Origin: Eisenbergiella sp900555195
GTDB lineage: Bacteria > Bacillota > Clostridia > Lachnospirales > Lachnospiraceae
Direction of reading: 5' to 3'
Assembly: GCA_902492555.1 (NCBI GenBank)
Contig: CABUMH010000091.1
Location: 1-15,679, forward strand
DNA length: 15,679 nucleotides
Shown here piece by piece: positions 1 to 7,216 of this stretch. Under the pieces are notes generated by a model. That model did no database searches. It was given only the letters and a program-made list of their open reading frames with translations, and was not told the DNA's origin. Positions within the stretch are counted from its first letter, which is position 1, and every line of letters starts with the position of its first letter. Both the position numbers and the translations under genes were made by a program.

Positions 1-158
1 CAAGCAATTCCGCCCAGCCCTGCCGTCCCCTCCGCCGCAAAGCCATCTGCCAGGGTCAGGCTCCAGCCGTGCGCGGGACGGGGAGCGCCGGAACGGATGC
101 GGAGGAATGCGAGAGGGCCTGGCGGGAATTGCGGGAGGATTGACAGCGCGCATCTTAC

Positions 159-188
159 TTGCAGAAATTCCTAAGGTGATGGTATACT
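159..188 (+). promoter_or_regulatory. Sigma-A-like promoter for the DUF5717 operon
   Basis: A TTGCAG hexamer (159-164) lies 18 bp from TATACT (183-188). Transcription would start near 195. That is only a few bases before the TTG at 201, so it argues against that codon and for the downstream TTG at 282 as the true start. A TTGACA also occurs at 140-145 but has no good -10 element at the right distance. Confidence 0.5.
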
Positions 189-281
189 GATAGTAATGCT
201 TTGAGAAAGAAATACAAGGGGCGCGACAACGGGCATCGCCATTTGTGGGCGCCTTATATTGGTGCGAAGGAGGTGAGGGAC

Positions 282-3200
282 TTGGAAACAGAATACGCGC
301 GTATTTTTGAAGACGGCTGGCGGGAAAGGAAAGGCTCTTTAACGTTCTCCTGTGAGGAAATCGGCCTGGCGCTTGCGAAGGATGAGGTGCGGGAAAGCTT
401 TTTTACCGTATCCGGAAGTGAGGGGGAGCCGGTGGAAGGCTATGTGAGCTGCCAGGAAGAGCGGGCAACGTGCCTCACCTCTTTTTTTTCAGGCACATCG
501 GAACAGATCGCTTACCGCTTCGACGCCCGCGGCATGCGGGAGGGAGAGGAAAGAAGGGGGAAGTTTTTGATCGTATCGGAATGGGGGGAATATGAGATCC
601 CGTTCCATGCGGTGGTGCTGCATGCGGAGGTGGAAGGGCCGGACGGTCCGATAGGAAGCCTTTTTCAGTTTGTGGCTCTGGCAAAAGAGAACTGGCCGGA
701 AGCGGTGAAGCTGTTTTATTCTCCTTCCTTTATCAGGCTGCTTGGCGGAGCGGACAGAAAATACAGGAACCTTTACCGCGGACTGTCCAGGTATCCCGGA
801 CAGGAACAGAATATGGAAGAATTTCTGGTAACGGCCCAGAAGAAGCCTCCTGTGGAATATTCCTTTCCGATCAGAGACGTGGTGGTGAACGCTGCAAAGG
901 ATGGCAGAAAGCAGGAACAGCTGTGCGAGACGGTGCGGATCATGCGGACGGGCTGGGGATATACGCGGCTGGATGTTACGGTGGAAGGCGATTTTTTGTC
1001 CGTGGAAAAACAGACGCTGCGGGAGGAAGATTTCCTGGGCAATCAATGTTCATTTCCTGTTTTTATCAGAAGGGAAGCCCTGCATGGAGGCAAGAACTTC
1101 GGACGTATCCTGTTTGCCTATGCGGGAGGGAAGCAGGAGATCCGGGTTTGCGCGAGTAATGTGGGATACCGCATACGGAGTCAGGCCGGAACGGGAGAAG
1201 GGCTCCAAAGCGGCGGCAGACGGCAGGAAATGAAGCGGATGACGGTAGAACTGGTGAAGCTCTACCAGGATATGAAGATGAAAAAGTTGGGGACGGTAGC
1301 CTGGCGGGCGCGTACGGCTGAGGTGTTGGATCGGATGCGCCGTCTGGACAGCAAGGCCCCTGAGGTGCGGATGTACCTGGCGCATCTTTTGATCACGGAG
1401 GAACGCTATACGGAGGCGGGCCGGATCCTGAAGGAACTCGAGATCACTCCAAAAGGGGAAGGGCCGGAATTGTATTGCTATTATCTGTATCTGTCCAGCC
1501 TTTACCGGCAGGAGGAGGGCTTCATGTCGGAAGTGATCCTTCAGGTGGAAGAGATGCACAGGATGTATCGGGACAGCTGGCGCATCGCCTGGCTGCAGCT
1601 GTTTCTGTCGCCTTCCCTCAGAAGAAGCGCTTCTCAGAAATGGATGTTCCTGGAAGAACAGTTTCAGAGAGGGGGAACCAGCCCGGTGCTGTACCTGGAG
1701 GCGGTCAACCTTGTTAATCTGGCGCCGACGCTGATGATGAAGCTGGACACCTATGAATTGCAGCTTTTGCATTTCGGAGCAAGGTGCGGCATCCTCTCGG
1801 CAGATCTGGCGGGACATGTGGCCTATCTGGCGGAAAAGGAGAAATATTACAGGCAGCCGCTGTTTGAAGTGCTGCGTTCCTGCTATGAGCAAAATCCGAC
1901 GTCTGAGATCCTGCAGGCAATCTGTTCCCTTCTGATTAAAGGGAATAAAAGCGGGCCTGCATATTATGAGTGGTACAGGCTGGGAGTGGAACAGGAACTG
2001 CGCGTGACACGGCTCTATGAATATTTCATGATGTCGGTGGATCTGGAGAAAGAGGTGGAGATCCCCCGGATCGTGTTGATGTATTTTGCCTATCAGAGCA
2101 ATCTGGATCAAGATCGCTGCGCGTATCTGTACGCGTATCTGTGCAGACACCGGCAGGAGTACCAGGAACTGTATCTGTCCTATCGGGGACAAATGGAACG
2201 GTTCGTCCTGCAGCAGCTTTATCGGGGAAGAATGAGCCGGGATCTGGCATATCTGTATCAGAATGTGCTGGAAGAACGTCTGCTCACGGAAGATAATTGC
2301 AGGCAGCTTGCGCCTCTGCTTTTCTGGCAGCAGCTGGACTGTGAGGACGACGGGATCCGCCAGGCGGTGGTGGTGCATACGAGGCTGCGGGAAGAACAGG
2401 TCTATCCTGTGGAGAACGGCAGGGCCTATGTGGCAATCTACGACCGGGACTATGAAGTGTTTCTGGAAGACGGACAGAAGAACCGTACGGCGCAGACCAT
2501 CCCCTTTACCCTGACCTGCCTGATTGTACCTGGTCCCTGCATCAAAAAGCTGGAACCCCATGTGGAAGGCGTGCTGGGCTTTGATTTGTACTGCTGCGAG
2601 AATGGGCGCGGTAAGATTCAGGTAACGCAGAAGAACCTGCCGCGGCTGAGATATCTGGCACAGAGAGAAGAGATCCTTCCGGCTTTCGCCCGTTCCATCC
2701 GCATCGCGCTTCTGCGCTATTATGACGCCCATGACCAGATGGAAGAGATGGATATGCTACTGGAAGAACTGCAGAAAGGACAGATGGAAGGCGCGCTTTT
2801 ATATGAAACGGCCGGGTATCTGATCCTGCGCGGTTTCTACGAGAAGGCATATGAATGGCTGGACGGGGCGGATCTGGATCGGGTGGATGAGAAAGTTCTG
2901 CTGCGCCTTGGCAGCAGGCTTCTGGAAAACGGCCTTCATACGGATGAAAAGCGTCTGACCTGTCTGGTCTGCAGCGCCTATGAGCGCGGAAAGTATGACA
3001 GCTATGTGCTGCAGTATCTGGTGCGCAACTATGCAGGGCCAAGTGAAAAAATGCTGGAGATCAGAGAGGCGGCGGAGAATTTCGCTGTGGATACATACAG
3101 CCTGACGCAAAGGATTTTAATTCGGCTGCTCTATGTGGGGGATGATGTGATGAAGCGTTCCGGGCTGCTGAAACGCTATCTGGCGGAGGGCGGCAAGGCG

Positions 3201-3884
3201 GAGCTGGAGGCGGCATTCCTGCACAAATGCAGCGGTCTGTATCTGATGGAAGGGGAGGAGATGGATGCCTACGTTCTGAAAGATATAGGCAGAGCGCTTC
3301 GCCGCGGGGAGAAGCTGAGCGATATGTGTGCCCTGGCCTATCTGGATTATTATTCCAGGCACAGGGATGAGCGCAGTCCGGAAGTGGATCAGCAGATCCA
3401 GATGTTTGGAGACAGGCTGTTGGCTGAGAATATTGCGCTCCCTCTTTTTCAGGAATATGCGGATATTCTGGAAGGCGCCTGGGCGCTGCTGGATAAGACC
3501 ATGGTGGTCTATAAGGGAAGGCAGGAGCAGCCGGTTGTGATTCACTATCGGATCGTCAGAGTGGACGGGCATGCGAAAGAGGAAATGCGCGCGCTTGAAA
3601 TGCAGCATATCTATGCAGGGATCTATGTTGCCGGATTTGTACTCTTTGCGGGTGAGAGCCTGCAGTATTATATTACCGCTGCCGGAGAGGACGGCGGATA
3701 TCTGGACAGCGGAGAATTGAAGATGGGAGAGAGCGGCTTATATGCCAGGGAAAGCAGGTATGGAAGACTGAATGCGATCCTGTCCGCCTGGCTTGTGGGA
3801 GACCGCTCAGAGGCACAGGAACTGCTGGAACAGTATCGGATGACGGAATGGATGGCAGAAGGGATCTTCAAGCCGTTGGAGTGA
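282..3884 (+). CDS. DUF5717-like large scaffold protein (function unknown)
   Basis: Predicted cytoplasmic protein of 1200 aa, with no signal peptide or membrane segment visible. The frame is open from a TTG at 201. I prefer the TTG at 282, because it has an AAGGAGGTGA ribosome site (267-276) 5-6 bases upstream and the promoter would place transcription start near 195. By eye there is a beta-rich N-terminal third, then long amphipathic helical stretches resembling degenerate TPR/HAT-like repeats. A second beta-rich insert lies roughly around residues 700-800, followed by more helical repeats. The C-terminal beta segment ends in a YGRLNAILSAWLVGD-type tail. Length, layout and the DUF5716-like gene next door match the Lachnospiraceae DUF5717 family as I remember it. 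It is the first gene of a three-gene operon, 25 bp from the next. A structural or scaffolding role is inference; no catalytic motif was seen. Confidence 0.75.
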   Translation: METEYARIFEDGWRERKGSLTFSCEEIGLALAKDEVRESFFTVSGSEGEPVEGYVSCQEERATCLTSFFSGTSEQIAYRFDARGMREGEERRGKFLIVSEWGEYEIPFHAVVLHAEVEGPDGPIGSLFQFVALAKENWPEAVKLFYSPSFIRLLGGADRKYRNLYRGLSRYPGQEQNMEEFLVTAQKKPPVEYSFPIRDVVVNAAKDGRKQEQLCETVRIMRTGWGYTRLDVTVEGDFLSVEKQTLREEDFLGNQCSFPVFIRREALHGGKNFGRILFAYAGGKQEIRVCASNVGYRIRSQAGTGEGLQSGGRRQEMKRMTVELVKLYQDMKMKKLGTVAWRARTAEVLDRMRRLDSKAPEVRMYLAHLLITEERYTEAGRILKELEITPKGEGPELYCYYLYLSSLYRQEEGFMSEVILQVEEMHRMYRDSWRIAWLQLFLSPSLRRSASQKWMFLEEQFQRGGTSPVLYLEAVNLVNLAPTLMMKLDTYELQLLHFGARCGILSADLAGHVAYLAEKEKYYRQPLFEVLRSCYEQNPTSEILQAICSLLIKGNKSGPAYYEWYRLGVEQELRVTRLYEYFMMSVDLEKEVEIPRIVLMYFAYQSNLDQDRCAYLYAYLCRHRQEYQELYLSYRGQMERFVLQQLYRGRMSRDLAYLYQNVLEERLLTEDNCRQLAPLLFWQQLDCEDDGIRQAVVVHTRLREEQVYPVENGRAYVAIYDRDYEVFLEDGQKNRTAQTIPFTLTCLIVPGPCIKKLEPHVEGVLGFDLYCCENGRGKIQVTQKNLPRLRYLAQREEILPAFARSIRIALLRYYDAHDQMEEMDMLLEELQKGQMEGALLYETAGYLILRGFYEKAYEWLDGADLDRVDEKVLLRLGSRLLENGLHTDEKRLTCLVCSAYERGKYDSYVLQYLVRNYAGPSEKMLEIREAAENFAVDTYSLTQRILIRLLYVGDDVMKRSGLLKRYLAEGGKAELEAAFLHKCSGLYLMEGEEMDAYVLKDIGRALRRGEKLSDMCALAYLDYYSRHRDERSPEVDQQIQMFGDRLLAENIALPLFQEYADILEGAWALLDKTMVVYKGRQEQPVVIHYRIVRVDGHAKEEMRALEMQHIYAGIYVAGFVLFAGESLQYYITAAGEDGGYLDSGELKMGESGLYARESRYGRLNAILSAWLVGDRSEAQELLEQYRMTEWMAEGIFKPLE

Positions 3885-3909
3885 TGAAAAGACGGGAGGA
3901 GAGGGAGAG

Positions 3910-5268
3910 ATGTTCTTAAGCGGCATGGAGCGAAAAAGCGGACAGGGTGGGGTTATCGGGCTGGATATCAGTGATGCGTTTGCCCAGATCAGCTATTGGA
4001 TGCCGGGAACCAAGAAGCCGGAGACCCTTTCCCAGGTGGTGGGAAGGGAAGAATATATGATCCCTGCCGTGCTCTGCCGGAAGACGGACAGAGATGTCTG
4101 GGTGTATGGCAAGGAGGCGCAGAAGGCGGCCGCGCAGAAGGAGGGCATTCTGGTGGAACATCTGCTGTCCCGGGCGCTGGCGGAGGAGAGCGTTGAGGTG
4201 GACGGACAGACCTATGAGGGGGCCGTTCTGCTCGCCCTGTTTGTAAAAAGGAGCCTTTCTTTGCTTGGAGGTTCTGTGAATCTGGAGCGGGCGGCCATGC
4301 TTATGCTCACATTGGACAGGGTGGATAAGTCTGTGCTGAAACTGACCGGACGCCTGGCGATGCTTCTGGGGCTGCCGGAGGAGAAGGTGTCCTGCATGAG
4401 CAGGGCCGAGAGCTTTTTTTTCTATAATATCAACCAGCCGGAGGAACTGTGGAGACACCAGTGCATGATCTTTGCGTTTGGCCCTCACTGCCTGAAGACG
4501 CTGCTGTTTTCAGTGAACAGAAATACGAAGCCTGTCACAGTGACCGTCCAGGAGCAGGAATGGGAAGAGGTGGCAAAACCGGAGGGAGACTGTGAACAGT
4601 GGAACGAAGAGGAAAGCGGCCGGCTGGATGAACAGTTCGCAGCCCTTGCAAGGAAACTGTGCGCGGGAAGAATCGTCGACACCATCTATCTGATCGGAGA
4701 CGTTTTTGACGGAAACTGGTATCAGAGCGCCCTCAGCGTCCTGTGCGCAGGCAGAAGGGTATTCCGCGGCAATAATCTTTACAGCAAGGGGGCCTGTTAC
4801 GGGGGAATGGCAAAATGTCCCTCGCCCTCCGGACAGGAGCTGGAAGCGGCGAGATTGGCAAAAGAATACGTCTACCTGGGAAGCGATATGCTGAAGGTGA
4901 ACGTGGGGCTGGAAGTGATGCGGCAGAGAGAAAGCGCCTATTATGCGCTGTTGGATGCGGGAGTCAACTGGTATGATGCCAGAGGGGAATGCGATTTCCT
5001 GCTGGATGCGGATCGGTCTTTTTCCCTGCGGCTTGTGCCGCTGAATGCCAGGGGGGTGAAGGAAGTGATCGTGACCCTGGACGGCGTGCCGGAAAGACCG
5101 CCCCGGACAACCCGAATCCATTTGATTGTGACCTGCACGGATGCGGAAACGATCAAACTGCGGATGGAGGATAAGGGATTCGGAGAACTGTTTCCAGCCT
5201 CCACCAAGGTCTGGGAGGAGACCCTCCGCTTGGGGGCAGGGGGCAGAAAGGAGGAAAAGGACGGTTGA
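3910..5268 (+). CDS. DUF5716-like protein with actin/Hsp70-type fold
   Basis: A 452-aa protein with an ATG start behind a GGAGGAGAGGGAGAG ribosome site. GLDIS (residues 17-21), followed by AQISYW, looks like the phosphate-1 loop of the actin/Hsp70 ATPase superfamily. YLIGDVF (260-266) resembles the adenosine-side glycine loop. NNLYSKGACYGG (288-299) matches the helix/loop that follows in such proteins. The expected phosphate-2 loop (186-200) reads IFAFGPHCLKT, without the usual Asp-Gly-Gly, so nucleotide hydrolysis is doubtful. Residues from about 350 to 440 form a separate beta-rich tail ending GFGELFPAS. These features match the DUF5716 family as I recall it; the Hsp70-like fold is my reading. 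The gene follows the DUF5717-like gene by 25 bp and overlaps the TPR gene by 4 bp, so the three are probably co-transcribed and their products may form one complex. Confidence 0.75.
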   Translation: MFLSGMERKSGQGGVIGLDISDAFAQISYWMPGTKKPETLSQVVGREEYMIPAVLCRKTDRDVWVYGKEAQKAAAQKEGILVEHLLSRALAEESVEVDGQTYEGAVLLALFVKRSLSLLGGSVNLERAAMLMLTLDRVDKSVLKLTGRLAMLLGLPEEKVSCMSRAESFFFYNINQPEELWRHQCMIFAFGPHCLKTLLFSVNRNTKPVTVTVQEQEWEEVAKPEGDCEQWNEEESGRLDEQFAALARKLCAGRIVDTIYLIGDVFDGNWYQSALSVLCAGRRVFRGNNLYSKGACYGGMAKCPSPSGQELEAARLAKEYVYLGSDMLKVNVGLEVMRQRESAYYALLDAGVNWYDARGECDFLLDADRSFSLRLVPLNARGVKEVIVTLDGVPERPPRTTRIHLIVTCTDAETIKLRMEDKGFGELFPASTKVWEETLRLGAGGRKEEKDG

Positions 5269-6098
5269 GCAGAGTGAATCTGTGTCTGGGACAGTATGCC
5301 AGAACGCCGTATACCTTTGAAAAAGCGCGCACCCGCGTGTTCTGCGTGGAGGAACTTTGTTATTTCCTGAAAGAGAACGCCTGGCTTCTGGATGAAGCGG
5401 TTCTGGGAAAGGGGCTTGCCGACTGGCTGGAAAGAGAATGTGCCCTGCCGGAATTGGCCGCCAGATTCCGGGCTATGGTGAAGGGAAAAGCGAAGGTGGA
5501 GGAACTGGTGACCCTGATCCTGGATTATACGGGGTATTATGACGAGAAAGAGACTGCGAAGCTGAAGCGTCTGCTTCAGGCCAGCGCGGATGTAAGCATG
5601 GTGGAGAAGCAGAAGGCCAGGGCGGACTATTTCCTTGCGGGCCGCCGCTATGCGCTGGCAATCCGGGAGTATCTTGGGCTCCTTTCCCGGGAAGAGGAGA
5701 TGCTTCCATCCCTCCGCGGCAGGATTTATCATAACCTGGGTTCGGCACAGGCCGGGTTGTTTCTGTTTGAGAAGGCGGCCGCATCCTTTGAACAGGCCTA
5801 TCGTATGAACGCAGAGGCAGCAAGCCTGCGCTGCCTCCTGGCAGCCAGACGGATGTATATGAGTGAGGCAGAATATCTGGAATATCTGACGGAAAATGAG
5901 ACATATTATGATGCGTCGCTGGAATTGGAGAATCAGGTGGCGGAACGGAAGCAGCAATGGACAGATGTGCGCAATGAATCCGTCCTGGCGTCCATCCGGA
6001 GCGCTTTTTTCGCGGGGGAAGAGGCGGAATGCTCCAGGCTGATGGAAGAGGAGACGGAACGCCTGAAGGACGCGTACCGGGATTATGTGGCGCAATAA
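5265..6098 (+). CDS. TPR-repeat protein, third gene of the DUF5717/DUF5716 operon
   Basis: A 277-aa soluble protein. The TTG start overlaps the preceding stop codon (TTGA, 5265-5268), which suggests translational coupling; AAAGGAGG (5247-5254) lies 10 bases upstream. A GTG at 5274 is an alternative start. Residues 1-110 are a helical N-terminal region I do not recognise. Residues 117-184 contain two tetratricopeptide-like units with the Ala/Gly/Tyr spacing of that fold (YFLAGRRYALAIREYLGLL, then a unit with IYHNLGSAQAGLFLFEKA). Residues 220-277 are a charged helical tail rich in Glu. TPR units usually bind peptides or other proteins, so a partner role for the two upstream products is likely; this is inferred from gene order. 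No terminator with a U-tract follows; only a weak GGGGCA/TGCCCC pairing (6110-6115 with 6151-6156) is seen before the convergent regulator gene. Confidence 0.8.
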   Translation: MSRVNLCLGQYARTPYTFEKARTRVFCVEELCYFLKENAWLLDEAVLGKGLADWLERECALPELAARFRAMVKGKAKVEELVTLILDYTGYYDEKETAKLKRLLQASADVSMVEKQKARADYFLAGRRYALAIREYLGLLSREEEMLPSLRGRIYHNLGSAQAGLFLFEKAAASFEQAYRMNAEAASLRCLLAARRMYMSEAEYLEYLTENETYYDASLELENQVAERKQQWTDVRNESVLASIRSAFFAGEEAECSRLMEEETERLKDAYRDYVAQ

Positions 6099-6216
6099 AG
6101 CCGTTATCGGGGCATATTTGGCTGCCGATGCGCCGGCCGATCGCTGGCTTTGCCCCAGAGCATTCAATGTCCTGGCTGCTTGATCCCGGAGCACCAAATT
6201 CCTGAACTGTTTTATC

Positions 6217-6918
6217 TTATACCTGTCCGGAATCCGGAAGGTCACAGAAGAGACGGAAGCGGCTTTTTTGGGTCTCAAGGAGCCCTTCCCTCTGCATCTT
6301 CCCAAGTTCCGCAGACAGGGCGCTGCGGTCCACACCCAGATAATCCGCCAGCTGCTGGCGGTTATAGGGGATGGTGAAGGTACGGCTGCCTGCGGATAAT
6401 GCCTGAAAAGACAGATAGGACAGGAGGCGGGCCCTGATCGACTTAGGGGCTGTATGGAAAATTTTCCTGGAGAGGTTCAGGTTTTTGCGGGAGGAAATCG
6501 AGAGCAGGTTGCGCAGCAGGATTTGCCCTGAGGCTTCCCGGCCTGAAGAGAGGATCGCTTCTGCAGAGAGAAACAGGATGGAAGCCTCCGAAGAAGTGGT
6601 CACATCCACCATGAGAGGTTCTTCGGGAAGGCAGGCATAGGTTTCTGCGAAGACCTTACCTGGCCCCACACTGTCCAGCATGCTTCTGTTACCCCATACG
6701 TCCAGGACTTCAACGGCAACCTGGCCGGACAACACCAACCCCATATAAACGGCTCGTTCTCCGGCGCGATAGATCCGTTCGCCTTTGGCGTAGCGTTTGA
6801 TCCCGGCGTTGAGGGCGGAGAGAACTGCGGGTATCCTTTCCGCTTCTATTCCGTGGAACAGGGCTGTCTTTTTTAGAAAATACAAATCTTCTTCGGCAAT
6901 TCTGCGATTGATGGGCAT
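6217..6918 (-). CDS. Crp/Fnr-family transcriptional regulator
   Basis: A 233-aa DNA-binding protein. The frame is open upstream to 7047. I chose the ATG at 6918 because AAAGGA lies 9 bases upstream of it, whereas the ATG at 6927 directly abuts that site. Residues about 20-130 form the cyclic-nucleotide-binding-type beta-barrel (KGERIYRAGERAVYMGLVLSGQV). A dimerisation helix follows, then a winged helix at about 184-215 (NRQQLADYLGVDRSALSAELGKM). The four N-terminal cysteines of Fe-S FNR proteins are absent; C96 and C225 are the only cysteines, so sensing by an Fe-S cluster like FNR is unlikely. It is divergent from a ferredoxin-like gene, an arrangement common in anaerobes for redox or nitrosative-stress control. 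The palindrome at 6998-7015 is the probable operator. The effector is unknown. Confidence 0.9.
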   Translation of the reverse strand: MPINRRIAEEDLYFLKKTALFHGIEAERIPAVLSALNAGIKRYAKGERIYRAGERAVYMGLVLSGQVAVEVLDVWGNRSMLDSVGPGKVFAETYACLPEEPLMVDVTTSSEASILFLSAEAILSSGREASGQILLRNLLSISSRKNLNLSRKIFHTAPKSIRARLLSYLSFQALSAGSRTFTIPYNRQQLADYLGVDRSALSAELGKMQREGLLETQKSRFRLFCDLPDSGQV

Positions 6919-6997
6919 TTTCAGCATTCCTTTCTCATGTATTAAACAGCAGAGCTGGTCTGCTGAACCCTTTGTTTCAAAAATAAAAAGGATAAAA

Positions 6998-7015
6998 ATG
7001 TTGTTAAAACAACAT
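6998..7015. promoter_or_regulatory. Palindromic operator, likely for the Crp/Fnr regulator
   Basis: ATGTTGTT and AACAACAT form a perfect 8-bp inverted repeat around AA. Read as TGTTG-N6-CAACA it has the 16-bp, N6-spaced layout of Crp-family sites. Its centre (between 7006 and 7007) lies 41.5 bp upstream of the start predicted from the TATACT at 7036-7041. It would lie just downstream of the divergent promoter of the regulator gene. That fits activation of the ferredoxin gene and repression of the regulator's own gene. Site identity is inferred. Confidence 0.6.
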
Positions 7016-7028
7016 ACAATCCATTCTG

Positions 7029-7057
7029 ATCTTAGTATACTCTTCACGAAACGTCAA
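7029..7057 (-). promoter_or_regulatory. Promoter of the Crp/Fnr regulator gene
   Basis: On the minus strand TTGACG (7057-7052) is 17 bp from TAAGAT (7034-7029). The predicted start near 7022 puts the palindromic operator at about +8 to +25, a position that would block transcription when bound. The -10 match is only moderate. Confidence 0.4.
7036..7041 (+). promoter_or_regulatory. -10 element of the ferredoxin gene promoter
   Basis: TATACT with no recognisable -35 hexamer at 17-18 bp. The -35 region is occupied instead by the palindrome at 6998-7015, as in class II activated promoters. Predicted start is about 7048, leaving a leader of about 170 nt before the ATG at 7217. Confidence 0.45.
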
Positions 7058-7216
7058 TAGACATGCAAATGGCGGAGGTGTGAGTGAAACGTATTTGCTG
7101 CCGTTTCGGGCAGGGCCGTATGTTCCCTGCACAGGCATGTGAAAACGAACCGGCAGCAGGCGCTTTCCCTCTTCCATATGTTGCCGCGCGCGAAGGCGCG
7201 CAGATAGGAGAAAAGA

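Noticed and set aside
140..168. TTGACA at 140-145 as the -35 of the first promoter
   Set aside because: No acceptable -10 hexamer lies 16-18 bp downstream; TTGCAG-18-TATACT is better.
1..174. C-terminal end of an upstream gene (the frame ending at 143 looks most natural, with an acidic tail)
   Set aside because: All three forward frames stay open here (ending at about 143, 174 and 190) because the DNA is GC-rich, so none can be chosen.
1050..2732. 560-codon antisense frame opposite the DUF5717-like gene
   Set aside because: His/Gln/Leu-rich shadow translation typical of the reverse strand of a GC-rich gene; no ribosome site or domain.
6110..6156. Bidirectional terminator between the TPR gene and the convergent regulator gene
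   Set aside because: GGGGCA/TGCCCC encloses 35 bases with little further pairing, and no T-run follows on either strand.
4941..6335. 464-codon antisense frame over the TPR gene and the end of the regulator gene
   Set aside because: Overlaps three well-supported genes and shows no recognisable domain; a shadow frame.
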